Origin: JANXUC01 sp043782485
GTDB taxonomy: Bacteria; Acidobacteriota; Terriglobia; Terriglobales; Acidobacteriaceae
Reading direction: 5' to 3'
NCBI GenBank assembly: GCA_043782485.1
Contig: JAYWAL010000144.1
Location: forward strand, 1 to 23,585
DNA length: 23,585 bases
The notes beneath the pieces were generated by a model. It was not told the origin of the DNA, did no database searches, and saw nothing but the letters and a program-made list of their open reading frames with translations. How positions within the stretch are numbered: position 1 is the stretch's first letter; every line of letters begins with the position of its first letter. This document shows positions 14,613 through 22,518 of this stretch, one piece after another. The translations under genes were made by a program, and so were the position numbers.

Positions 14613-16559
14613 ATGAAGTCTGTAATCGTGGGCACAGCCGGACACATCGACCATGGCAAGACGGCCCTGGTGCGTGCGCTCACGGGCATTGACACCGACC
14701 GGCTGGAAGAGGAAAAACGGCGGGGCATCACGATTGATTTAGGTTTTGCCCACCTCGATTTGGCAGGCGACGATGTGGCGGGTGACAGCCCCCCGGTGCG
14801 ACTGGGCTTTGTCGACGTCCCAGGGCACGAACGCTTTGTCCGCAACATGCTGGCTGGCGTTGGCGGGATGGACTTGGTCCTGCTGGTGATCGCCGCCGAC
14901 GCCTCCATCCAGCCGCAGACGCGCGAGCACTTCGACATCTGCCGCCTGTTGCAGGTGCAGCGCGGGATCACGGTCTTGACGAAGGCGGATCTTGTTGATT
15001 CTGAAACACTTGACGTGGTCCGCATGGAAGTCGAGGAGTTCCTGCAAAATTCCTTTCTGGACACTAGGCAAGCTCCCATGGTCGCCGTGAGCGCGAAAAC
15101 TGGGCTGGGCATGGCCGAGCTGAAGACCCTGCTGGCGGCCGAGGCGGCCAGGGTCACGGCTCGCGATTCTTCGGCGCTGACGCGGCTGCCCGTTGACCGA
15201 GTATTCTCGATGAAAGGCTTCGGCACCGTAGTGACGGGGACGCTGGTCTCCGGGGCGGTAAAAAAAGACGACGAGCTGGAAGCGTATCCGGGCGGCTTGC
15301 GAGTGAGGGTGCGTGGCACGCAGGTGCACGGGCACGCGGCGGAGCAGGCGGTGGCTGGGCAGAGAACTGCGCTCAATCTGGCCGGGGCGGCGGTCGAGGA
15401 ATTGGCGCGGGGAACGATGTTGGGACCGGTTGGGGCGTTCCGGACAGCCCACAAGATCGACGTGGCTCTCTCACTGCTGCCCTCGGCCAAGGCGCTGAAA
15501 AACCGGGCGCGCGTGCATTTTCACGCACATACGATGGAAGTGGTGGCCGAGGTGGTTCTCGGCGAAGGTCGGCAGGTGGCTCCGGGCGGGCGGGCATTCG
15601 CGCGGCTGCGGCTTGCCGAACCCGCGTTGCTGCTGCCGGGGGATCGCTTTATCCTCCGGCAGTTTTCGCCAGTGGTGACGCTGGGCGGGGGGGTAGTCCT
15701 CGATGCGTCACCGCCGCCGAAGCTGAAGAAGTCTGACGGCGCCGCGCAGCAGGAGTTTCTAAGCACGCTCAATACTGGCGATCCGGAGCGCGTGCTTTTG
15801 GCTCGTCTGCAAAGACGTGCTGAAGCGGGTTTGAGTCTCGCCGAGCTAGTTTCTGAGACCGGCTGGCGCAGGGAAAGGATCGAGAAGCTTCTGGCCGAGC
15901 CGTCGCAGGCGGGCACCGTGGTACGGATTGGCGTACGGATTGGCGTGCGGATCGGCGACCGCCTGGTATTCGGGTCAAGTGTGGCGGAGTTGGAGAAAAA
16001 TCTGGTTCGCCGTGTGGGCGAGTTTCAGAGCAGCCATCCGCTGGTGGCTGGCATGGGCAAGGAGGCTCTGCGCGAGGAGCTGACAGCCGTTCCCGAGGTC
16101 TTTGCCTACGCGCTGCAGCGCTGCGTTGTGGCGGGGAAACTGGCGGTTGCCGGTGAAGTCGTGCATCTGCCCGGGCAGGGCGTGGTTTTGCAGGATGAGG
16201 AAGCGGCATCGAAGCTGGTGATTGAATCGGCGTTCTCAGAAGCGGGGCTGAAGGTTCCGGCGCTGGGCGAAGTGCTGGCAGGCTTGAAGGTTGATCAGGC
16301 GCGGGCCAGAAAGCTGGTGACTCTGCTTTTGCGCGACAAGATTCTGGTGAAGGTCACGGACGAGTTAGTGTTTCACCGTACCGCGCTCGAAGGATTGCGG
16401 GCACTCATGCTGGCCCGCAAGAACCAGTCCGCGAAGATTGACGTGAGCGCTTTCAAAAATATGACTGGGGTGTCGCGCAAATATGCAATTCCTCTTCTCG
16501 AATACATGGATCGCGAGCGCATTACGCGGCGCGTGGGCAATGAGCGCATGATCCTGTAA
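14613..16559 (+). CDS. selB: Selenocysteine-specific translation elongation factor SelB
   Basis: This 648-residue GTPase delivers Sec-tRNA(Sec) to ribosomes paused at a UGA followed by a SECIS hairpin. The G domain has G1 GHIDHGKT (10-17), a switch I region with RRGITIDLGF, G3 DVPGHE (68-73) and TKAD (123-126), the form of G4 usual in SelB rather than NKxD of EF-Tu. EF-Tu-like beta-barrel domains follow (about 180-345, including FSMKGFGTVVTGTL). The C-terminal half is a series of winged helices that bind SECIS RNA, ending with NMTGVSRKYAIPLLEYMDR. Residues 437-448 are a perfect triple VRIG repeat, unusual in this linker. No selA, selC or selD is in the window. trmFO follows after 24 bp, so they may be co-transcribed. 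Confidence 0.95.
   Translation: MKSVIVGTAGHIDHGKTALVRALTGIDTDRLEEEKRRGITIDLGFAHLDLAGDDVAGDSPPVRLGFVDVPGHERFVRNMLAGVGGMDLVLLVIAADASIQPQTREHFDICRLLQVQRGITVLTKADLVDSETLDVVRMEVEEFLQNSFLDTRQAPMVAVSAKTGLGMAELKTLLAAEAARVTARDSSALTRLPVDRVFSMKGFGTVVTGTLVSGAVKKDDELEAYPGGLRVRVRGTQVHGHAAEQAVAGQRTALNLAGAAVEELARGTMLGPVGAFRTAHKIDVALSLLPSAKALKNRARVHFHAHTMEVVAEVVLGEGRQVAPGGRAFARLRLAEPALLLPGDRFILRQFSPVVTLGGGVVLDASPPPKLKKSDGAAQQEFLSTLNTGDPERVLLARLQRRAEAGLSLAELVSETGWRRERIEKLLAEPSQAGTVVRIGVRIGVRIGDRLVFGSSVAELEKNLVRRVGEFQSSHPLVAGMGKEALREELTAVPEVFAYALQRCVVAGKLAVAGEVVHLPGQGVVLQDEEAASKLVIESAFSEAGLKVPALGEVLAGLKVDQARARKLVTLLLRDKILVKVTDELVFHRTALEGLRALMLARKNQSAKIDVSAFKNMTGVSRKYAIPLLEYMDRERITRRVGNERMIL
15921..15956 (+). 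repeat. In-frame 12-bp x 3 tandem repeat within selB (VRIG x3)
   Basis: Units GTACGGATTGGC at 15921-15932 and 15933-15944 are identical. The third, GTGCGGATCGGC (15945-15956), differs at two wobble positions. Each encodes Val-Arg-Ile-Gly. Because the unit is a multiple of three, copy-number change by slippage keeps the frame. Confidence 0.9.
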
Positions 16560-16566
16560 CCCTCCG

Positions 16567-16572
16567 TATAAT
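16567..16572 (+). promoter_or_regulatory. Perfect TATAAT box between selB and trmFO
   Basis: TATAAT ends 11 nt before the trmFO ATG and just before its AAGG ribosome binding site (16575-16578, 5 nt spacing). No -35 or extended -10 element is seen, so an internal promoter is possible but unproved. Confidence 0.3.
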
Positions 16573-16583
16573 CGAAGGACTTA

Positions 16584-17918
16584 ATGACACGATCCATTAG
16601 CATCATCGGCGCGGGGCTGGCGGGCGCGGAAGCCGCTTGGCAATGCGCGCGGCGCGGCTTAGCGGTCACACTCTTCGAAATGCGCCCTGCTCGGACGACC
16701 CCGGCGCACCAGACGCAGGATTTCGCCGAGCTGGTGTGTTCTAATTCGCTAAAATCCAGCAGTGAGTACACGGCGCCCTGGCTGCTGAAAGAAGAAATGG
16801 CGCGTGCGGGTTCCCTTCTGCTGGAAATCGCCAAGGAATGCGCGGTACCGGCGGGGCATGCGCTTGCCGTGGACCGGGTCACGTTTTCGGCAAAGGTCAC
16901 CGAGATCATTTCACGGGAGCCGCTGATTACCGTGCGCCGTGAAGAGGTGACGAAAATTGATCGGAGCCAGCTCACGATTATCGCCACCGGGCCCCTGACT
17001 TCGGATGATTTGGCCGCCGAGATCGCCCAGCTCACCGGCAGCTCGCGTCTTTTTTTCTACGATTCCATCAGCCCCATTGTCGAAGCCGATTCCATAGACC
17101 GTTCGAAGGTGTATATGGCGGCGCGCTACGACAAAGGCACCGCTGACTATATCAACTGCCCGATGACGAAGGAAGAATATGATCGCTTTTTGGACGCGTT
17201 ACTAGCGGCAAAATCGGTGGAAGAGAAAGACTGGGAGAAGCTGAACTACTTCGAAGGGTGCCTGCCGATTGAGGAAATCGCTCGGCGGGGGCGGGATACG
17301 CTGCGGTTTGGCCCCATGAAGCCTGTGGGACTGATTGATCCCCGTTCCGGTAAGCGGCCCTACGCCGTGGTGCAGTTGCGGCAGGAAAATCTGCGCGCAG
17401 ATTCCTACAACTTGGTCGGCTTCCAGAACCACTTGAAGTTTGGCGACCAAACGGCGGTGCTAAGACTGATTCCTGGCTTAGAACAGGCACGCTTTTCCCG
17501 CCATGGCCAGATCCACCGCAACACCTACATTAACGGCCCGGAAGTGCTGCGCGACACGCTCCAGATGAAGCAAAACGCGAACATCGTGTTCGCTGGCCAA
17601 ATTTGCGGCGTGGAGGGCTATGTTGAATCCATCGCTACAGGCCTGCTGGCGGGCGTGCAGGCGGCGCGATTGGCGAGTGGAGAAGCTGCTGTTGGCCCGC
17701 CTCGCGCCTCGGCGTTTGGATCGCTGCTGAACTACGTGACGCGAGCCGACCCCAAGCGTTTCCAGCCCGCGAATATCACCTTTGACTTGCTACCCGCGCT
17801 GGAAACGCGCGTGCGCGACCGCAAGGAACGCCACCAGCAACAGTGCGAGATTGCCCTGCGCGCATTCGACGAATGGTTCGCGACGCTGGCTGGCGTGCCG
17901 GTAGGTTCTTCAGTTTAA
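16584..17918 (+). CDS. trmFO: Methylenetetrahydrofolate-tRNA-(uracil-54-C5)-methyltransferase TrmFO
   Basis: The 444-residue flavoprotein makes 5-methyluridine at position 54 of the tRNA T-loop, using methylenetetrahydrofolate and FADH2. The FAD-binding GxGxxG is at 9-14 (IIGAGLAGAEAAW). The family signature AELVCSNSLKS supplies C52, and NYFEGCLPIEEIARRG supplies C226. These correspond to the two conserved cysteines of the B. subtilis enzyme. GPMKPVGLIDP and the C-terminal QICGVEGYVESIATGLLAG also match. Length is normal. The start is supported by AAGG at 5 nt spacing. It lies 24 bp after selB, so both products act on tRNA use in translation and may share a transcript. Confidence 0.96.
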   Translation: MTRSISIIGAGLAGAEAAWQCARRGLAVTLFEMRPARTTPAHQTQDFAELVCSNSLKSSSEYTAPWLLKEEMARAGSLLLEIAKECAVPAGHALAVDRVTFSAKVTEIISREPLITVRREEVTKIDRSQLTIIATGPLTSDDLAAEIAQLTGSSRLFFYDSISPIVEADSIDRSKVYMAARYDKGTADYINCPMTKEEYDRFLDALLAAKSVEEKDWEKLNYFEGCLPIEEIARRGRDTLRFGPMKPVGLIDPRSGKRPYAVVQLRQENLRADSYNLVGFQNHLKFGDQTAVLRLIPGLEQARFSRHGQIHRNTYINGPEVLRDTLQMKQNANIVFAGQICGVEGYVESIATGLLAGVQAARLASGEAAVGPPRASAFGSLLNYVTRADPKRFQPANITFDLLPALETRVRDRKERHQQQCEIALRAFDEWFATLAGVPVGSSV

Positions 17919-17970
17919 GCATTGACCTTCGCGCCAGACCACCGTAACGTGGCTGTGTTCAGGAGTTTTC

Positions 17971-19095
17971 ATGCCGCTATCCGCCGTTGACACCATTTCC
18001 GTCGCGCTCGAACACACCAAGCAACAGTTGTTTCGTCCCTTCCGCTTCGGGCAATGGCTGCGACTGGCGCTGCTTGGGTTTATGACGGGAGAACTCAGCA
18101 GCGGCGGCGGCTGCAATCCGGGAGCCTTCAACGACCTGAAGAATATTCCCAAGCAAACGAACGGCGGCGAGCAGTTTCTTTCCGGACCGCACTTCGATCC
18201 GCATCTGGTGGGGCCATTGCTGCTGGCATTTGGCGTTTCCCTTCTGCTGATCTGCGCCATTGTTTTGGTCTGGATGTACGTGGGCAGTGTGTACCGCTTC
18301 ATCCTGATCGAATCCGTGATCACGAAACGCGTGAGCTTGCGGGAAGGATGGCGGAAGTGGCGCGCAGCGGGACGCCGCTTTTTTTTATGGCGGCTGGTTT
18401 ACCAGTTTGCGGCGGGGATGTTTTTCACCATCCTGATCGGAATTCCGGTGGGCCTGGCGCTCATTTTGGGATGGTTCCATGATCCGCAGGCGCACATTGC
18501 TGGATTGATATTAGGGGCCATTCCTTTCGCGTTTCTGCTGATTGCGGCAGCGATTGCAGCCGCCGTGGTGTGGCTGCTGGCCAAGGACTTTATGGCACCC
18601 ATCATGGCGCTGGAGAATTTGGATTTTGCTGATTCCTGGAATCAGCTGCTGGCGCTGATGAAGAAAGAAAAGGGCGCATTCGCGGGTTATGTCGGCATGA
18701 AAATTGTGCTGGCCATCGCGGCCGGAATTCTATTTGGAATCGTCATTGTGCTTACAGTCGTGCTATTGGTCATACCGTTTGTCATCGCTGGAGTCGCGGC
18801 CGCAATCGCAGCCAAGACCGTGGGGCTTACCTGGACAGTGGCCACGGTAACTTTGGCGGTTGTGGCGGGAATTGTCTTTTTTGCGCTCCTGATGTTCCTG
18901 AGTTCGATGCTCAGTGTTCCGGTAACAGTGTACTTCCCGGCTTATTCGATTTACTTTTTCGCGTCGCGCTATCCCAAGCTGGATGCGTGGCTGCATCCGG
19001 CACCCGCGCCGGTGAGTCCTCCGTTGCCACCGACGGTAGCTATTCCACCTTTGGAGCCTTCGCCTGCGCCTTTCCATCCGGATCCGATCGGATAA
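17971..19095 (+). CDS. Multi-pass membrane protein of unknown function
   Basis: A 374-residue integral membrane protein starting 5 nt after a good AGGAG ribosome binding site. It has a soluble N-terminal part (1-79) with a Gly/Ser/Cys stretch. Hydrophobic spans lie at about 80-104, 138-167, 176-205, 238-280 (probably two) and 286-318. The tail is proline-rich (about 342-374) and probably cytosolic or periplasmic. The N-terminal pattern, an amphipathic FRPFRFGQWLRLALLGF followed by helices, resembles the DUF4013/DUF7544-like membrane families, but I cannot assign a function. The last 18 codons and the stop overlap antisense with the 3' end of the metalloprotease-like gene. It is the third plus-strand gene after selB and trmFO, with a 52-bp gap, so it may have its own promoter. 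Confidence 0.8.
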   Translation: MPLSAVDTISVALEHTKQQLFRPFRFGQWLRLALLGFMTGELSSGGGCNPGAFNDLKNIPKQTNGGEQFLSGPHFDPHLVGPLLLAFGVSLLLICAIVLVWMYVGSVYRFILIESVITKRVSLREGWRKWRAAGRRFFLWRLVYQFAAGMFFTILIGIPVGLALILGWFHDPQAHIAGLILGAIPFAFLLIAAAIAAAVVWLLAKDFMAPIMALENLDFADSWNQLLALMKKEKGAFAGYVGMKIVLAIAAGILFGIVIVLTVVLLVIPFVIAGVAAAIAAKTVGLTWTVATVTLAVVAGIVFFALLMFLSSMLSVPVTVYFPAYSIYFFASRYPKLDAWLHPAPAPVSPPLPPTVAIPPLEPSPAPFHPDPIG

Positions 19096-20737
19096 GAACA
19101 GAGCGAAGCTGCTTGGCTTTTGTCAGCCGGGCAAGCGCTTGGAGTGTTGCGGCCCCGATTCGGGTTTGGTACTCTTGGAACGCAGGTATTGCCATCAACC
19201 TCATGCTGAGTTCTTCCTGAGGCGGCATCAGGCGGCGGCTGGCATGTGTGCCGGCCGAATCACTCCGCATGGCATCGCTGAGCTTGGCGGCTGTGGCTGT
19301 ATCAAAGCTCTCAGAAATCACCACACTGTTGTCTGCCCACTGCTGAATGATCACCGGGCCTTCTTCGGTGGTGATTTGCGCGCTCCCTACTGGGCACTGC
19401 GCACCGACGCAAGCGGCCAAGGACTTGACTTCAGCAGTCTTGTAACGCTTGGAGACGCCTGCTGCGTACATGCGCCCAAAACGCTCTGCTGCCTGTGCTG
19501 ATTTCCAGTGCGAGACATAGAGCAGCGCTACATCGCTGGCCGATGGAATGGCCACACTGGAGTGCTGAAAGGTAACGTAGGACCCGCCCTGCCATGCCGC
19601 TCCGATTTCATTGGCGAGCCGTTTCTCTCCGAATTGCTTGGCCAGGACCCGAACATCTAGTTCGCCGATGCTGCCAGTGTCATAGACCTCATACTTGCCA
19701 CCCAACAGCGGCTGGAGGTCGGGAATGGTTACGGGCGAAAGCTGCTCCCCTTCGAGATAAGCCTTGGGCTGTAGAACTTCGTGCGTAGTCTTGGGAGGGT
19801 GGGCAAAGACGCCGCCGAAAGCAAGCTTCTTGCCTCCCTTTTCGAGTAGCGCCGCTTCAAACAAGAGGCCGTCGCGGTAAGGGAACGCCCCCGCTTCGCG
19901 GAAAACAATGGGAGCATCGTGAACCACTTCGGTATCAATTGCCGCCACGACCGTGGGTTCCTCCATGGCCGCGATGATGCCGGGCGTATCCTTCAGCGTG
20001 CGATGGAGTGGTGCCAGCAGATAGTCCATGTATACGACCATGGCCTGGCCTTCGACGACCGCATGTCTGGCGGTGGCCGATTCCTCGCTTTCGATGGTCT
20101 CGGCGCGGAGCTTGGAGGCGCTCTTCTTGACGGCGGCTTTCTGCCATGCCTTTAAGTCGTAGTTCTGGTCCTGCAAGGCATGGGTAAGTTCGTGAGCCAT
20201 AATGGGCTTTTGAGCGTCGGCATCCACCCAGTTCAGCAAGGAGATCATTTTGGACTCTTCGTCATAGAAACCGGCGACTCCCTGCCGCTCTGACTTGACG
20301 ACAAAACTTTTGAGATCAAAATCCCGGCGCAGCAAACCGAATTTCTTCATGCTGACTTCCGCTCGCGCAAGCCTCTCGGTATATTCCGAAATCGCCAGGC
20401 GCTGGCGAAACCACGCTTCCGCCTCGTCCTGGCTAATGAGTCTGCGCTTGACTGAGGTCTTGCGCGGGTAGCCGGAGTCTTCGCTGGCAAAAGTTGTGAT
20501 TTCGTCGACCAGAGCAAAGAGTTTCTTAGCGTCCTCGGGACTGGTCTTCACTTCGGTCGGTTTGACCGAACGCATGCGGCGGGCTACATCCCCCAAACTG
20601 GGAATGGGTTGGGCTTGCTGCGGAGCCGATTCCGTGGCGGCGATGGTCTTACTGAAATCGGGCTGCTGCGCGACGGCTGGGAAGCAGAGCAAGATGGAGA
20701 GCGCGCGGAGACAACGAAGACGCACAAGGGCCGACAT
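19040..20737 (-). CDS. Secreted HExxH metalloprotease-like protein, uncharacterised
   Basis: The 565-residue product begins 5 nt after a GAGGAG ribosome binding site. Its signal peptide covers about residues 1-23 (RLRCLRALSILLCFPAVA, cleavage before QQPDF). The central part contains AHELTHALQDQNYDL: H182-E183-x-x-H186. It also has E229 in the helix HAVVEGQAMVVYMDYL, about 43 residues downstream. This HExxH plus later ExxxA arrangement suits a gluzincin-type zinc site. The preceding GVAGFYDEESKMISLL strand is typical of the edge strand of such folds. The C-terminal 300 residues show no domain I recognise. It probably acts in the periplasm or outside the cell on an unknown target. Similar large proteins occur as hypothetical genes in Acidobacteriota. 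The stop lies inside the convergent membrane-protein gene. Confidence 0.75.
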   Translation of the reverse strand: MSALVRLRCLRALSILLCFPAVAQQPDFSKTIAATESAPQQAQPIPSLGDVARRMRSVKPTEVKTSPEDAKKLFALVDEITTFASEDSGYPRKTSVKRRLISQDEAEAWFRQRLAISEYTERLARAEVSMKKFGLLRRDFDLKSFVVKSERQGVAGFYDEESKMISLLNWVDADAQKPIMAHELTHALQDQNYDLKAWQKAAVKKSASKLRAETIESEESATARHAVVEGQAMVVYMDYLLAPLHRTLKDTPGIIAAMEEPTVVAAIDTEVVHDAPIVFREAGAFPYRDGLLFEAALLEKGGKKLAFGGVFAHPPKTTHEVLQPKAYLEGEQLSPVTIPDLQPLLGGKYEVYDTGSIGELDVRVLAKQFGEKRLANEIGAAWQGGSYVTFQHSSVAIPSASDVALLYVSHWKSAQAAERFGRMYAAGVSKRYKTAEVKSLAACVGAQCPVGSAQITTEEGPVIIQQWADNSVVISESFDTATAAKLSDAMRSDSAGTHASRRLMPPQEELSMRLMAIPAFQEYQTRIGAATLQALARLTKAKQLRSVLIRSDPDGKAQAKAPKVE

Positions 20738-20851
20738 GAAAGCTCCTCTGGGCCGGACGTATAGCGGATCATTTCATTTTGGCCCAGAAAGTATTTGGCG
20801 GTTGGCTGAAAACGGGGTCTTCGGTTACGTGGGTAACGGAACGGATGGGAC

Positions 20852-22432
20852 TCAGCGGGGTTGGTTTTTTCCTCGGGTTTTGATCCAAATGGGCGTGCCG
20901 ACGAAGCCGAAAGCGGCGCGGATCTGGTTTTCCAAATAGCGCTGGTAAGAAAAGTGCAACTTGACCACGCGGTCGCAGAAAAGAATAAAGGTGGGCGGTG
21001 CCACGGCGGCTTGGGTCATGTAGTAAATCCGGACCTGCTGGCGGGCTGGGACGGGGGCGCGCTCGAAATCGAGATGCTTGAGGAAACGGTTCATTTCACC
21101 TGTGGAAATTCTTTTATTGCGCTCGCCGGCGACTTTCATCACTTGCTCGAATACCTGCTCCACGCCGCGGCCCATCGACGCGGAAACGAACAGCACCGGC
21201 GCATAGGCCAAAAACTTCAGCTCCCCGCGCAGGCGTTGCTCGTACATCTCGCGGTCGGCGGTCTGCTTAGAGGTTTGCAACCGCGCGGCTTTAGACAAAC
21301 GACTCGCCAGCGGGGCGATGCCGTGCGACGACGCTGCGGCGGCCTTGGTCACCAAATCCCATTTGTTAACGACGACAATTACGGAACGCCCACTCTCATG
21401 CGCGTATCCAGCAATGTGCGCGTCGAGCGCGGCCACACCCTCCGGCGCGTCAATCACCAGCAGCGCAATGTCGGCATCTTCCAGATGCTTACGCGCCATG
21501 ATGACGGAAAGCTTCTCCGCCATCAGCCTGGTCTTGCCCTTGCGGCGGATTCCGGCCGTATCAATGAATCGAAAACGCTGGCCGTTGCGTTCTACCACTT
21601 CATCAATCGCATCGCGCGTGGTCCCGGCAATCGGAGAAACAATCGAGCGGTCCGCGCCGGTAAGCTGGTTCAGCAAGGTCGACTTGCCGACATTCGGGCG
21701 GCCAATGATGGCGACTTTAATCTCAGCGGGAGCGACAGCCGGGACGGAGGGTTCGCCGTCGGCGTCCAAAGCTTCTTCCTGGTCCGCGTGCGATAGCTCC
21801 AGCTCTTCCGTCTCGGCTTTGGCGCGCTTCCAGGCTTCGGATTTCTGCTTCATACCCGGAACTTCAAACACCGCCTCCAGCAATTCGCCCACGCCGATGC
21901 CGTGTTCCGCCGAGATGGGAAAAACGTTACGAATACCCAGCGTGCGGAAATTTTCCGCCAGGTGCTCCTGCTTATCGGAGTCAATTTTATTTACCGCCAA
22001 AAACAGCGGCTTCCCGGTGCGGTGCAGCAGACGGGTGAGTTCCATATCGGGGCCAGCCAACTCGCTGCGCCCGTCCACCACCACAATGATTGCCGCCGCT
22101 TCGTCCAGCGCGAACTTCGCCTGACGAAAGATTTCCGAGGGGATAAAGTCGTCATCGTCAGGAACAATGCCGCCGGTATCCACCAAGCGGAAGAAGTTCC
22201 CATCCCAGACGGCCTCCGAGTACAGCCGGTCGCGTGTAATCCCCGGCTCGTCGCCGACAATGGCGCGGCGGCGTCCGGTAATACGATTGAACAGCGTGGA
22301 CTTGCCAACGTTGGGTCGGCCCACGATGCAAAGTACGGGCAGCGTGGCACTCGACGCGGAAGCCTCTGGCGCAGCCGAACCCGGTAGCGCGGTCTTCGTG
22401 GCCGCTTCAGTTTTCGTTTTCTTTTTTTTCAA
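20852..22432 (-). CDS. der: Ribosome-assembly GTPase Der (EngA)
   Basis: The protein has two tandem GTPase domains and a KH-like C-terminal domain. It acts in 50S ribosome maturation in the cytosol. G domain 1 has GRPNVGKS (38-45), DTGG (85-88) and NKID (148-151). G domain 2 has GRPNVGKS (244-251), DTAG (291-294) and NKWD (356-359). At 526 residues it is longer than usual. The extra length comes from a Lys/Ala N-terminal leader of about 30 residues, a charged linker at about 194-236 and an insertion of about 25 residues after NKWD (361-390). The only start codon upstream of the first P-loop is TTG at 22432, followed by a run of eight A; no clear ribosome binding site is seen, so the exact start is uncertain. 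It is divergent from the DinG-like gene. Confidence 0.95.
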   Translation of the reverse strand: MKKKKTKTEAATKTALPGSAAPEASASSATLPVLCIVGRPNVGKSTLFNRITGRRRAIVGDEPGITRDRLYSEAVWDGNFFRLVDTGGIVPDDDDFIPSEIFRQAKFALDEAAAIIVVVDGRSELAGPDMELTRLLHRTGKPLFLAVNKIDSDKQEHLAENFRTLGIRNVFPISAEHGIGVGELLEAVFEVPGMKQKSEAWKRAKAETEELELSHADQEEALDADGEPSVPAVAPAEIKVAIIGRPNVGKSTLLNQLTGADRSIVSPIAGTTRDAIDEVVERNGQRFRFIDTAGIRRKGKTRLMAEKLSVIMARKHLEDADIALLVIDAPEGVAALDAHIAGYAHESGRSVIVVVNKWDLVTKAAAASSHGIAPLASRLSKAARLQTSKQTADREMYEQRLRGELKFLAYAPVLFVSASMGRGVEQVFEQVMKVAGERNKRISTGEMNRFLKHLDFERAPVPARQQVRIYYMTQAAVAPPTFILFCDRVVKLHFSYQRYLENQIRAAFGFVGTPIWIKTRGKNQPR

Positions 22433-22503
22433 TGTGAGATCACAGGTGCAACCGACTCGCCCCGCAACGCGAGAATCGTTCGCGAAGGCCAGCCCCTAAC
22501 TCG

Positions 22504-22509
22504 TATTAT
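22504..22509 (+). promoter_or_regulatory. TATTAT -10-like box before the DinG-like gene
   Basis: TATTAT ends 9 nt before the GTG at 22519. In-frame stop TGA at 22435 and the lack of any other ATG, GTG or TTG up to 22519 make this GTG the earliest possible start. With no Shine-Dalgarno sequence, a leaderless or near-leaderless message is likely. Confidence 0.4.
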
Positions 22510-22518
22510 AGAGACTCC

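Noticed and set aside
14519..15490. Long minus-strand open frame (323 codons) opposite selB
   Set aside because: Antisense to a clear SelB; the translation is Ser/Arg/Thr-rich low-complexity sequence without motifs, as expected from a codon-bias shadow.
20861..21796. Long plus-strand open frame (311 codons) opposite der
   Set aside because: Fully antisense to the conserved Der GTPase domains; no recognisable motif or ribosome binding site.
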